Shown in pieces: positions 24,301-39,300 of a stretch of 64,000 nt of DNA. Position 1 is the stretch's first letter; each line of letters opens with the position of its first letter. The notes under the pieces are model-generated. The model saw only the letters and a program-made list of their open reading frames with translations, made no database searches and was not told where the DNA came from. Made by a program: the position numbers and the translations under genes. The stretch comes from Erythrocercus mccallii (lineage: Eukaryota > Chordata > Aves > Passeriformes > Dicruridae): NCBI GenBank assembly GCA_013397435.1, contig VZRG01001667.1:98116-162115 (forward strand). The letters are read 5' to 3'.

Positions 24301-27300
24301 CATCTTTTCAAGGATAAATTTGTTAGCTTTTGTTCCCAGCACAAAGGAGTGTATGAGTTACAATTTTTGTTTTAAAAACTGTATTTTGCAATTAAAAAAA
24401 TTCCTACACAAATAGAGCCCTAGTCAATATGTATTTCAGAGTCTACTTTTCTAATCCATATTTCCTGATTAATATTTGAAAGTCACCATTCCTTGGATTT
24501 TTATCTCAAAATTCAATCTCCTATGTAACACAGTTTATTTTTAATATTTAGACCAAGAAATTAATTTTCATACAGCAAGGACCACTTGGTTAATCTCTAC
24601 AGTAATTGCAAGAGCAAGTTTATTAATCTAGAACATGTGAGATTTAATGCAGGCAAACCATTATCTGAGATTTGCTGGAGCTTGATAAGAGGTTGTAAGT
24701 TAATTACCTCCTTTTGTAGATGGAGTTTGAAGAAACTGTTTGGTTTTGAAGGCAGCACGTGGCAAATTTTTCTGCCTTTGCAGAGCTGTTGAAAGACAAG
24801 AAGTATTATATTTGTCTAAGAAGAAAGGAAAACTAAATTTAACGGGAATTTCAGAATTGTATCCACTTGAGAAGCATCAAGGAACAGTGAGTAAAACACT
24901 CAAAAAGCTGTTATGACTCTGGAAGTGATGGAGTTTTGTGAATGGTGCTTCTTTTAATGGCAAGGAGTTACAGAGGAGTATGTCAGAAATTTTGCAGTGC
25001 AAAATGAGCAGATTTGGTAAGAGTAAAGCTTCTTGCAGGGCAAAAAGCCCAGTAACGCAAAACAAAAATTAAAACACCAAAGGGAGAACAAGCCACCTAG
25101 CAAACATGCTACAGCAATATGAGAGCAAGATTAGATACAAAGATGAAAATTAAACTGTTGTATTTGACCTAGCAAGACTGAATTTTTCATTTTAAAAGTG
25201 TTTCCAAAAAATATGCTAACTCTATACAAAAGCAAAAATCTTTGTCTAATATGATCATCATATAAACAAATTGTACTCTTCAGTTATGGAAACTTAAGCC
25301 TTCTTGAGAGATTTCTTTTTTCCTCCTGTCTTCAAAAGGTATGCAAGAGGACTTAAGCTTAAAATGAAGACTTTAAACTGAGATTTATCAGCTGCCAGCA
25401 TGTACACAGCATGATGGAAATTGGATTTTATTGCTCCTTTGCTCCCTTGTCCTGCCTTTTGTCTAGTAACATTCAAGGGTTGATATTGCCTTGAAATGAC
25501 CTCACTATCTACCAGTTACCAAGAGAGAAGCCAATGTTCCAAGAGCTGCAGAATTTTGGCATGGAAAGAATTACTTATTGCCAGAAGGAATGCATTGACT
25601 CAGCCTAATTCCATCGCAGCACATTTAAGGGGGGGAAGGAGGAAAGTAGTCAAGGAAATAAAGCTTTCACTACACAGAGACTTCATAAAATGATAATGTA
25701 TGAATAAACATCTCTGCTTATCTCAGTGTATGAAGTTTTATACCAGCATAAAATTGATTGCACTAGCTTATTTCCATAGTGAGAAGGAAGAAAGATGGGA
25801 GAACTGCTGTACAAAAAGATCCTGACCCTGAGTAAGGAGTAATCCCATCACCAATTACTGAATATTGGTATAAAGAAGGTAGAGAGGGAACAATTTGAAT
25901 CCTACTATTAGTTAATCCTTTTGTTTGATAGCATACAATGATTACTATCACCTTTCCTATGCTTCAGTCAGTGCAAAATACACAGTATTTTATGAACTAT
26001 AAAAAATTCATCGTGTTTTAACATCATGCTGAAATTATGACTAGGCAGTCTATTCATTTTAGTCTTAATAACTAACTAAAACTGTCATGTTCAACAAACA
26101 GCAAAAAGGGAATTAGATTGTTAATAAACAGAGTAAAATTCTGCCTGTGCCTACTACTAATAAAAATGTTATTCCTTCTACCAACTAGAATCTAATGCAA
26201 AATGGCCTGTGGCAGTATGTAATTCTTACTCAACTGGCACATGGTCTTCCTAGAAACTTTTTTTAAAGAATAAATACATTTAAAGCCAATTAAGCACAGT
26301 AAGGTCTCTAAATATGAATGCAATTTCTGGAAATTTACTGAGGCAGATGACTGGCCAGACTGCATCAGTCCCCAAGTATTCCACTTTATTATTTTTTACT
26401 AAATCAATGTTTCTGTTATACCACACAAAATGAAGAAAAGCTTCTTCATATTTTGAATTTGTTTTGTCCTAATTCACTCAGATTTCAATATGCTACTGCA
26501 CATATGGCACTTTCTTCCTCCATCATTATTCACACTTTTTGCAAGTCAGAGATGTGGGATGATATGGAAAGGATTTTAAATATGCATTTATCAAATTCCT
26601 TCCTTCTCAATGGAGACTCCAGGACACAGACACTCAATAGCGAAACATTTCTGTGCACTGAAACACTGAAAAGAGCTTAGGCAGTACAATTTGAGCAATG
26701 CTGAGCAAACATGCAGTTTGAGATAAGCACCCAGTGCATGTTTATCCACACCACTTGCTGCTCTTGAAGTGCTCTGTGTGCTGTGACATTCCCTGTCACA
26801 ACTGCTGTGTGCTGAACACATGTAGTTACATTTACTTCTGATCAACTGAACTGGACTACTTGGTTTCCTCAAAACTTACTCTTCCTCCTTTCACTCTGAA
26901 CATGCCAAGCAGTTGGATCTTGGCAAGTGGACCAGTCACGTTACTGATAGTTTGAAGAATCTACAGCTCTTCTAGAAAGTTTTGTATTTAGCTCTTCTTA
27001 AAAGCATCCATGTGCTCGTAGTGCTACTAAGTACAAAAGCATCACACAAAATCCAAAAGCAGATAGCTCCTACATGGAAGCCACCCTACAACTTCTAGAG
27101 GTTTGTACAATCTATGTGGTATAGGACCCAAATACAAAGATTTCCCATCACTAACACTTTAGACAATACCTGTTCCTTGGGGAGCACACATTACCATATC
27201 TTCCAGTGTTTTAAGGTGAAATATTTACCAGCTTTCATATTAAAAAAAAATTACTTTCTGCAGAATGGTATGGAGAATCAGATGTAAATGAAGATTGAAA

Positions 27301-30300
27301 TTGTTATTACAACTGCTATTTAATTCAGTCTCTTTTAAAAAAACAGTTTGGATTGTTCAACACATTGCAGCTAAAAATTAAAATGCCACTGTTTTCATGT
27401 TTACAGTTGTACCTCTAAACACATCTGAACTTCTGAACGTGTCATCCCTCTCTTCTGTAAGCAAGCAAATACAATTTGGCTATAAAACTGTAAGAGGAAT
27501 TGTAATTTCAGAAACTTACTGGATTCCTAGCTCATTTTTGAATGCCAGCAACCATAGCAAGTTCAGTAGTGCAGCCACAGCAAATGTGCAAGTAAATTAT
27601 GATCTGCAAATCCTTGACAAGGAGCAAAGTAGTGACCTCAGGTGGCAAGCCAGCATCCTCGCAAAGGTAAGCTCATGCAAAACTAGCAGGTGTATGAGGA
27701 AGCTTCAAATCCCAAGACCCAGAAATCATTGCCAAGGGAAAACAAAAATTTGCTGCAATTTAACAGTGCTTTGCGCAAAGTGACAAAATATAAAACCAAT
27801 AAAACAAAAAGTATACAATAAAAAGGACACAATTCTGGAAATCTTTATACAATGTACAGTTTTGCAGAAAATTTTTTTAATCCAGACTAAGCAAAGATAC
27901 TTACTCATTGACTTCACACACAAACCGTTTTACGATTGTCAATAGCAAGACTCTGACAAACATCTGTAAGAGCAGGGAAACTGTAAAAGCTAGAAATCTG
28001 ACCTTTATTAATGATATTTAACTTACATTTAAATGTAAGTTGGTCTAGAGTGGTTCACATTTGGGGAAATAATCTATCAAAGAAAAGCAAATTTACCTAG
28101 TAATTCTTAATGCATCCACAAGTTGAAATAAAGAAATATAAACACAATCACACCACTTTGGCTTCAGCAATGAAGTAATTGACTAAATATTAAATACTGA
28201 GACTTCTCTTGTCTGATCTTTCCAGAAAGTTTAACCATGAATATACTTTTAATTCTAGAAACAGCCTTCTAGCTAAGTTGCTCTCTATGCTCTTCCCTTC
28301 CCCCAGTTCACTCAATTCTAAAGCACCAAATAAAATCTGTACAGATTTTTAATAAAAATATTTTTTCGTTCATTCTCTTTCAGTTCATTTTGATGATTCT
28401 TCCTATCACTGGAATAGCACAGCTGTAGACCAGCTGTCCAACTGCTCTGAGTGCTTTATACTTTGATAAGCCTGCCTAACAGGTAAGTTGTACATTTGAA
28501 CTACACAAAATGTCCTTTTCAGCTGTAAATCACACCTTCTGAGTGTCTGCAAATGGTGGAAGAAGAGGGCCAAGCTGAAATGATGCTGGAGTAACTTATA
28601 TGAACAATGGTAAAGTCACACTAACTTCTATCTACTACTATCTAGGACTGACTGTCCACACAGTCCTTACATCTGCTCTCAGTCTGTACAAAGACAGAAA
28701 TCTTGGAGTCTTTGGCATGGTCTCTATTCCTTATTCTGTATTTAAGTGTACTTGGTAGCTTTAACACATTGTTTTTAAAGTTTTAAGAAAACCAACTAGG
28801 TATGCCACTATGCCTTCACTGTTCTGTAGGTAAAATACCCCTAGTTAAATTCACAAACATTATTTTTACATTTCCTGTCAAATATTTGGATTACTGATGA
28901 GCCTTTATCACAGAATTTTTACAGTTCAAAGCTCTACACATAAAAATATTCCTAATGTGTTCTTCCCTTGAAAATGTCACACAAGGTTATTGAATTCAGA
29001 AACTTGTTTTAAAAGAAATGGTCAGGAAACATTTAAACAACAAGAACTGGCAATACTGACATATAAAGAAACACTGAATATTTAATTTTCATTTGCTTTG
29101 GCTTCTTTAAGGTCACCATTTCCAAGAGATTTGTGTGAACAGCAGCATTCTCATATCAGTAGTTAACTTTTAGAAAAACTAGGAAAGCAGGAGTCTAGCA
29201 ATGGGCTAATACATTTTATGAGATACAGGTTCATCCAAACCCTTTTTAGAAAGTAACTGACAGTTAAAAGTAAAAAAAAAATTAACAATTGGATATATAA
29301 TCCATGTGCAAAAAAAAAAAAAAGAAGAAGGAAAGAAACTGCAGACACAGGTTAACTTAAAGGGTTAAACTGAAATAAACACTTTCAGGTCATGTTTCAC
29401 TAGTTAAAAAAGCAATAAACATCATCTAGGTGTTTTTTCAGAGCCTAGAAAGAAAACAGTTTCTGACATGCCCAAATATTGTATTTATATTCTTTATATT
29501 ATTTGCATATCCTTTCAGGAAACTATAAATGACACCTTAATAAGAAATTGGACTTTTTTGATTGTTTTGTGTACCGTAAAAGCAACAGATTCACAAAAGT
29601 GATTAAAAATCAAGATTAGCATCTCCAATGTAGCATGCAATGTTTTGCTTTGTCCTGAGACTGGACGACAGCTGAATACCATCACTTAATTCTGAAATTT
29701 ACACTGAAGTAGCACTAAAAGTACTTACTGGCTGAGGCTTGAGGTTGAATGCGAGGTATTCCTCCATTTGGCACTTGGAAGTTTGAGTCACTTCTGCTGT
29801 TTTTCACAGACTCAGCTTGGATGTTGGATGTCCTGGACAAGTTTGGAAGACTACGCCTTAGTTTTTCTGTATGAAATAATACAAAGATACCACAACATGT
29901 AGTCTGAAGCTGGACAAAGGTCAGGTTGTGAATCCATAGTTTAACCCCAAATGTAAGTGACACAAAATGTTAGCCATATAAAACTATGTTGCAATTTAAA
30001 AGGGTATTTTGGTACATTACTTCATCTCAAATCTATCACATACAAAATACTTATGTATCTAAAAAAGTAAAATCGTACATTTTTCACCTATGGTTAAACA
30101 AGTCAAGCATATTGTGTTTTGGAATTGAAACATAATCTGGATTGTGATTCTCTGGGTTTTACTGTACTACTATCAAAGCTGAACAGACAAACCTAATTTG
30201 CAGTTTTGCAGAGTTTTCCAATAATTTACGTAGAAAATTATTTGTAACAAAATGCTTGCCTGAAGAGTAAAAACAACATAGATGTTCGAGTAAATTTTTG

Positions 30301-33300
30301 AGACTGCCTTGTCTCCTATCAGTCTATTATACAACAAATAACAGCCACCCACTTGGAAAAGACCTCTTCATACATGGCATTCAAAATTATTGAAGTGTCC
30401 AGTTATGCTTCATCTTTCACATATGACTTGACTTATCTACTCAACTAATGCTGATACTTCAGACGCCCTCTAACATTTGTACCACTTTTCACAGAATATG
30501 AATGGATGCCATTAAGTACTTCTCAAGTCTAATGACATTCTGTGTATCTCCAACCCACAGAGCTGGGTTGACGACATACTTTGCACAGAAGACTGAAGAT
30601 GTCTTGACAGGATGAGTGGCCAACCTGATTCTGCAGAGGGATGCAGGGAAGAAGTAGGTTAACCATGCACAAGCACTAAAGGTGAAAACAAAACTAAGTC
30701 TTCATTGGCTGAATATTCCAAAAAGTTTACTTTCTTCACTTAGCAGTTTGCATTACTTTGCACTGCGCTTCATACATTGTCGAACCCTGTCAACCAAATT
30801 TCCTTCCAACCATTCTAGACAAACAAAATTTAAAAAAAAACACCCAACAAACAAAAAACAGAAAAGAAAACCTCAACAACTTTTACTGGCTGCTGCTGAA
30901 TCAACTCCGAATATCCAAGCAACACTCCACTCCACAAAAACCACTGCAAGATAATTCCTTGGAAGTGTTTCAGGAACACATGATCACACACTCTATTTTG
31001 ATCCCTCTGTTATGTGCAACACTAGCTTTTAGCATTCCTCTCATAGAATATTTTTATTGCAGCTCATCTAGCACACATTAAGACTTTCATTTTAAGAAAT
31101 GAATGGGAAAGGAATTCTCAATTAAGTCACAATATAATTCAGTAGCTTTTGTGTTGCATGTTTTCCTAGATAGCTAAAATTTCCCCAAACCACTATTACT
31201 AGCAAGGGGAATTCTTAATATCTAAATGTATATTCTTTCTAAATTTAAAATCTTACTTGCTGGATAAAAACTATGTTTGTTGAAATGGGAATATGCTTTC
31301 AAAATTTCATCCCAGTAAAAGGAGTTTCTGCCAGACTGCTGCCAGGAAAAAGTAGATTCAAGAAGAAAAATTGTATCAGGATTATATTATTTTCTTCTAT
31401 GCCAGTATAGTATAATTGCACTGAATTTACTGTAAACTTTATTACACAGCAGTTTTCATAGCTTTGAGATATCTAAAATATCCAACAAATGCGTGAGTTA
31501 AATACTAATGTTTTTAAGAATATGTTCATGATTGAGAAGTTTGAGAGTCCTGTGCAATCAGAATACAGCATTCAGCTGCCTCACATGCTACAGGCATGCA
31601 TAAATTGCCATGTTACTCTTATCTGACCACAGTTACTTTCCTCACATTTTGTTCTGTCATTTGCAAGGTCTAACTCTACTAGTAAATGAGTTTCCTTGCT
31701 TTATTTTAGTGCACTTGCCTGCCAAATATAGACCTTGGTCACTATGAAACTCAATTATACCCACTGACTGGATAACATCTAAAATAAATATAAGCCTATC
31801 AACTCATCTGACTGCAAGGGTGCCCTAGCAGAACTTAAGCTTTGCTTGCTCTGCATTTTCTTCAGCAATTCAGAGATTAAATCACGATGTTAAACAGGCA
31901 CATAGTTTTAGGACTGCACACTGATGAAACTCCTTTACAGAAACCACACAACTACATTTGATGAATTTCCAACAGTTTTTTACCTTCACTTTTGACATTA
32001 CTAGTTTGCAAGTCTGTAGGATGGCCTTGAAGTGAAAGACGAGGTTGCTGTAAACGGCTAATCATAGGCTGTGGTGACACTCTACTGTACTCTATGCTTC
32101 GAGCAGGTGATCGGGAGCGAGGTGAATTTCTTGGAGATTGTTTTGGTGAAGGCCAGGGAGAACTGCGAGGTGATGGTGAGAACCTGCTAACAGCAGGGTG
32201 CACTGTGTGATGCGTGCCATCTTCCTCATCTTCTAAGCTCTGTGCATCAAGCTCCTGGTCGCTGAATGTGCCTCGCCGGGTGGAATTGCAAGAGGAGCCA
32301 GAACTACGCCGAGAAGCTGTGGCTGCGTACTCTTGCCGCAGACCTGGCAACAAGAAGAATATTGTTCCTTGCTTCCAGCCCAAAAATGGTTTAAACTAGA
32401 GACAGTGCACACAGGTATCTGCACAGTTCTGAAACTCAAATTTGGGTCACCTAACTTCCGTTATTGGAGGCATTAAATGAATTCTGATTAGTACCAAAAA
32501 GTTATCTACCAGCTAGTAATGACTTGAAATAAGCAGGTGAGCTCATTCCTTTTCCTTGTAAAGCAATCATCAGTACATGTGTGTCGTGTATGTACTTGTT
32601 CATGTCCTCTCCCAGGCTGGAACTAGCAACACAGGCTACATCATAATTTTGGTATTAAGTAACATCTTGTAACAATTATAGCAGCCAGAATGAAATGTCT
32701 CTTGCAATGTATTAGTGAATCTAACTGAAAAAGCAACACAATAAGCTACTCCTGGAGAAACTGGAGGTGTTAGATCAACGGTCTCGCAAACCAATCCACT
32801 GGCATACAGCAAGAAAATTCTGAACAACTTGTATTTTTAAAACAGCATTTATCTTGTCTTTATCCCATACTATTTTAAATTATAATTTAGTGTATATTTG
32901 TGCATTTTTGTGTATGCTATACATTAGAGTAATACATGTATATAACTTATTAAAAAGTACCTATATTGGGCATTTGGTTTTGGTTTTTTCACTGATAAAG
33001 ATACACAATAAAATAGACTGGAGACCACCTAGTTAGACAATCAAAATTATTACCAATTTCTGCAAATTCAGAGAGACAAAAAGACAGTCTCAACTAAAGC
33101 TATAAAGACAGACATCTATGTAGGCACTTTTGTTAACTATTCTTTGCCACACTGACTTTACATTTTGGTGATTTAAATTATGGTTTAAGCACTGATATGA
33201 ACTAGACTGGATTACATCAGGAAGGCACGAATCTCCTGTGAAGAATTGTTTTGCCCATTGTTCCTAAACAAAACTTCTGCACAGCAACTTCCTTTCCTCA

Positions 33301-36300
33301 GCCTGGAGGCTGAAGTCCTTAACCAGCTTTCTTGGGTGAACTACATTTGTACATCCCTAGTAGAATTTATCCCCCTTTTCCATGCTTACTAAACATGCAG
33401 TGCTACTGCAGTTATTCAATAAAAAAAACCAAAAACAGCTCCACTTTGATTTCAGGGAAAAAATCCACTTACTTTCTTCCTGCATTCGTGCTAAAATTTG
33501 CACATCTGTAACATCATTTAACTTGTAATTAGACCCAATAGAGTCTTCATCCATCTCCGATGCACTTAACTCACTGTCCAGAGAAGACTGTGGACTTAGT
33601 GGAGGATTTCTATCTCCTGAAATTTTAAGATGACCTATGGAAAGAAAATAAAGGAACAAGAATTGTTATTAAAAAAAAAAGGCAAGCTGCATTTCCTTTC
33701 CTAGTAAGAACAACTAGAATCTGAATAAATTGCTACTGAGATATTTATCTGACAGACCATTTGAAACATTTGATTATTTTATTGCAAACCTAAGCTAAAA
33801 ATGCCAATAATAAGCCAACAGTCTGATTTCAGAGTAGAGATACGTTTCAGGCATCAATTTTTTTCACACAAAGAAAGTGTCTACAGTGTAGAAAAAAAAA
33901 GTAGAAAATGTTGCCAAGATGTTTACACTGATGGCTACAAAATCTCATGGAATGCTTAACTGGAATGCATGCTTCTTCCTTATATTGTTTACATCTCGGA
34001 GGTATTGATGCATGCATTGCACACCAAATGTTTCAGTCAGTAAACAACAGGATAGCTGAAAAGACTTCAGAACTACCAATCCCTAACCTCTGAACACCTA
34101 CCATGGAACTTACATTCCCTGTCAATTACAGGGCAGTTCCAGAAGCCACTTGGAACTCCAACGAATGAACTCTGTGTGTTTTGGTCTAACTGCTAATGAC
34201 ACAGATCAGTGATTTTTGGGACACAGACACACAAAGAAAACATTTTACATGTTTCTCATGCTAGAAAGTATGTTAAAAAGCCCTTCCTAAAAAATCCTTC
34301 CTTAAATACTGTATAATGCACACATCCTACAAAATGCTGAAAAGTTCAGGACTCTTTCTTACTCTAGTTTGATGCAAACATTGTCTATCTGAGCATGTTT
34401 GTGAAAGGAAGAGGAGGAAGGAAGGAAAAGACCAGACACACAGTGACTTACCTGAGGTACCAGGAGGTATGAGCTGTTTCACTAAAGCAGATTTCACTGG
34501 TGTTGAGGAGGGAGAGTTGAAGCCACTGCTGTAGGGGCTACCGGTGTTCGGACTGTAGGAGCTCGCGTAACTGACCGCACTGAAAGGGCTGCTGTACAAA
34601 CTCTGTCTCTTGAGAGCTGCTGGAAAGAGGGGAAGAGTGATGAAAATACTGAATGAATTGATGAAAAACAAATACAATACTACATTACATCTTCAGTGTG
34701 ATTTAATTACTATGCAGTTCAAGTAGAAAACTTGAGTCACCAAGAAGTTTTTCCACTGCTTTCTTCACACCTAGATATAACCATAATGTGAAAAGAGTGA
34801 GAGTGCAAGACAAGCCAGTGTTTTCCTTTTAGAAGTCAGATCTAAGATCACTACAGCTGATGTCTTTGAGATGTCCATTGTCAGTGCTAGGAAGCAGGAA
34901 GGCAGTAGTAGCTCAGTTACACTAACATACACCCTATACAGTTGCATACAAACCAGAGCACACCACGGAGTCACCTTCTCAGAACTCTCAGATCTGTCTG
35001 AATCACACAATACTTCTACAGTAACCCCAAGACTGGCAACACACAACTAAGCACTATCATCTACCAAATTTCCCTAAGCACATGCTAAAATGAAAAACCA
35101 TTAAGTAAGGCAAATGCTTCTAGTTAGATTTGTGGGTACCATAGACTAAAGTCTAAAGACCCATAAAGAGCTAAAGACCCATAGTCTGTGGGTACCAGAC
35201 TAAAGCAAATTGACTATTTCCTACTGTTAACCTTCTATTCTAATGACTTGGGATTTTTTGACCATAGGCTTCAACCTCATACACAATATAAGATCTATAT
35301 TGGGTACTTTCTTCTGCCATTTGTTGTAAATGTTTCAATGTTGAAGTATTGTCAGATGAATTTTAAACACAGGTGAACACGAACAGTGGTGAACAGTATG
35401 ATACTGAAATTCTGCTGGTTGTCAGGTGTATTATTTGTTTAGATACTTGACTATTTTGTTCAAAAGTTTACATTTTAAATACAACAGAAAATGGAATTTC
35501 AACTACAGAGGGAGTGGGATCCAAAAGATATTTAAACACTTTTGCTACAAATCAGTTCCTTCACTGCTAGAAGTATATTTATGCAGAAATGTACATAAGA
35601 ACAAATTAAACTGCAAGATGTTAAGATGAAAAAGCTAGAAATCCCAACTTGATGTTATGTAAATCCAGATTAGATTTAGTTCACCCAGCTCACCCAGCTG
35701 CTGAAAGTAAGCTATTGAAAAATATTGTGTGACATTTCTCTTAGTGAAAAGGGGCTTCAATGAATGCAGGAAGGATTAGGCTACTGATAGCAATGGACAG
35801 AAAAAAAAAAAAGGAATTGAACCCAAATTTCCTTACTAAAAATCATTGTTGCTTTGACATTAGAAGCCAAAACAGACTACAGTTGCATGAAATGCTGCTT
35901 TCAGCAGCAAAGCCCTGCAAAGTTTTGGCTTCTCCCTTTTGCTCTTGGTCACTACATCCTCAGCTGTCCAGTGCAAACATTGGTGGGGCTGCACTATTAT
36001 CTGACCTACTGAAGTAGATTTAAGTTAAAAAATGTCAGGAGTATTTTAACTGATTACATCACTTAACCAGTTTTTAAGAGTGCCCCCAAAAAACCCATAT
36101 CATCCAACCTAGCCAATGGCAGAATGCAGCACACAAGCAAAAGCAGCAGAAAGTAAAGCTGACTTTGCAGCAAATTCCTAAAATTGTGTCTTGTGTAAAG
36201 ATCCTTTCTAAACCAGTTACTATTACCAGTGTTTTATTTAGAGTGAAAAGACAGTTATAGACGAAGGGTGAAAGGTTTATATTCTAGCTTTCACTGCAAG

Positions 36301-39300
36301 TCCTAAACAATATGTGTTGATTTCAGCAATTTGTGAATTCACTAAATTCTAGCAAGTATTCATGAGGAATTTTCTGTCCATTTTGAGTGTCAGAAGGGAA
36401 AATCTCCATTTTATTACGAAGCTCAGTAAACAAAACCTGCATTTAGAAGCCACTCTGTTCTGGGTGATTATGATGAGGCCTTGATATCAACTTCCGGCAT
36501 TCACAAAGGAACCCCAAAGCATCCATTCCAATTGAATCTTTGTTCTCACGCACACAAAAAAATTACTTTTCATCTCTTGCCGAAAATGTAATTAAAAATC
36601 CCTAAAATCTAAGTCTGCACAACAGTTCTTTCTTTTGTATTTATTACACAGACAAGTATTTCAAAATACTAAGCACAAATTAGAAAACAATTCTACTCCT
36701 GTATAGTCTGCAAAACAGGCTCTTTGTATCCATCCATGATGATACAAAGTATTTGATCATACACAGATTTTTTTTGGATGAAACTTAGCATGAGCTTGCT
36801 ACACCTAAAAAGTTTGCTCTGGTATGTGGTGAGACTTGATAACACACAGTAGTTTTGTTTTCATCCTAGCTAATGTGAATCTTCTTCACCACAGTACATT
36901 TTCCCAGAAAAAAAAAATTTGAATTCAAACCCATCTTCTGGACCTTCCTAAAGGTTTTCCAACAGGGATTTCTGTTACTCAGGAAGACATTGCTATTTTT
37001 ACAAATAGAGATATAGTCTCTATTAGGAGTGTCAGACAAAATTAGCAAGACAGATAATAATTTTAGCATTAAAATGATCCTAATATTACATTAAACACTA
37101 GCTTACAAAAGATTACACATTAGCTTTCAAAACACCAGAAGGGAGGGTTGATAATCAACAAGTTTATTTTAATATAAATTTTCTTTTACAACATTCAGAA
37201 CCAGTATGCAGCATCTAACTCCTTTTAGTTATGATTTTGCTGAAATGGTCATGACTTTCCCTTCTGCTGTAAGAAATAGGAAAATTTGAGTGCAGAATAT
37301 AAGTAAAGTTCCTGCTAGTCTGAACACACCTCCAACACTGAGCATGACTTGTTCTGCAATTGTAAACCTGACTGCTGACAAGGCACTGTGCATCAGTAAC
37401 TGCTAACAGTAGCATGGAGCTGACAGCTCTTCCCTACTTTATTGTCATGCAATGAAAAATACGATGGAAGAAAAAAAGTGAAATACAAGAGTGCCTTTGA
37501 GACTGAAAAAGAGGAAAAAAGCGATACTAAGATCAGAAAGACACAACAACAGGAACTAGCAATGTAAAAAGAGTCAACGCAAAACAAGCATCAGGAAGGA
37601 TTCAGGAAAGAAGGTTGTAGAAGTGTGAAAAGCCTTATCCATGGAGCCTGGAACTAGAATCTATGAATCGAACCAGTAGCTAGTACCAGGTTAAGTGATG
37701 GGTCCATGAGGTAAAAGTACTATGCAAAATGCAAGTTACATGATACTCATGAAGTTTGTAATAGGAAATACGCACAAAGTTAAATGAAATACTACTTGTC
37801 TTCTCCAGCGGAGCTCCCTGCTATCCGTATTCTGTAAAGGAGGCTGGTTGTTCTAAAAGACAGTATTTTGTTTCGTTGAAAATTAATTTTTACATGCAAT
37901 CTGCTCCAACCAGCATGTGCCCATCTTTTCTGCCATTAGTATTTCCACCAATTAATACTACAGATGAATATCTATTTAATTTCTCTTTTATTTCACAGAG
38001 CAGCAAGTTTCCTGCTATTCTGCTTCAGCTATGAATTTTTAAAGATACCCTATGGATAACAGAATTTGTGGTAGTTCTGGAAGACTTCTACTCAGTTCTG
38101 AAAGAAGTTAAACCATAAACAGAATTACATCAATCAACAGCTATCCATTCATAAATGCTCAGTAGTATTTAGATTCCCAAACCTGTATCATCATTCATAA
38201 ATCCTTGTGATTTGAGTGCTTTTTGTTGTTTAGCATCTCAGTGTTTGCCTGTATCTAGCCATATATCATGTTAACTGTTCAGGTTAATTTTTAATAAACA
38301 TTTGTCCAGGCAGCATAAAAAAGCACAAGAAATAGGGAAAGATTGAGGGTGACTTGTACTGAAGGCACTTTCGCCACTATGCCCACAGTTTTTACAGGAA
38401 TAAAGAATGGATTCAAATTTTATTAAGAACAGTTTCAGTACAAACCAGAACAAAGACTGAATTACTCAAGAAAACAATACAAGGACAGGAAAGAAGTTAC
38501 AGTCAAATAAACTCAGCACAGAGTTTGTGTATAACCACAGAAAGGAGGTGGCCATTGGAACCACTCCTGCAATTCTGTTCATACACTTTTAGCTCAAGTC
38601 CAATCATTCTGCTAATTGCTGAAGGTAACAGTTTAACATGTAGCAGGAGCAGACTACAAGAAGATGGAACAGGAGGAGAATAGATATTAATAGCAAGAAA
38701 GTTAAGCTGTCTTAGCATAATTAAAAAAATAGGCTCCAACAAAGAAACAAAATAAAGCAAGAAACCAGATGGACAGAGAATTCTAATCAGACCTTCAGCA
38801 TTTTGCTGCTGGTTTGACATAAAGAGGTCTGATAACAGAAGGATGGAGAATGCAGACTTTCATTCTCACAGGGTCAAACACAATCCAGTTTTGAATATAA
38901 CCAACTAATTAGTATTAAGGAAGGATCAGATACTCTAGATTTTTTTAAAATCTGATTGTAACTAGATCTTAAGTTATTGGGGATGGGAAGAAAAGAAGTC
39001 ATTATCATCTCCTCAAAGTAGTCAAAAACTTAAGCCTCCATTTCTTTAGATGAAATAAAAAAGGTAATCTAACAGAAAACCAAATTCCATGCTAACATAC
39101 TGACAAGCACCTAACAATTACGATAACAACTTTCGAGTTAAAAACATTGTTTTTTCCTGAAAACATCAGACCAAACTAGGCAGGTAATATAAAACTCTGA
39201 AATTATGACTCATGATCCAGTGCCTTCTTTCATTTCATTCATATGATCCAGAAAATGAGTAGAACTCATGACTTTGTAAACCATAACGAAAGCTTTAGAC

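Larger units (their letters stand above)
20353..29728 (-). other. SLAIN2: SLAIN2 intron 6
   Basis: A 9.4 kb AT-rich intron. It holds an LTR-like fragment (about 20900-20980), a short CR1 piece (about 23068-23190) and a 22-bp palindrome (28020-28041). No exon of another gene was recognised; the open frames are short and unremarkable. Confidence 0.88.

Noticed and set aside
37665..37674. GGTTCGATTC (minus strand), like a tRNA B box
   Set aside because: No matching T-stem, A box or acceptor stem could be found around it.
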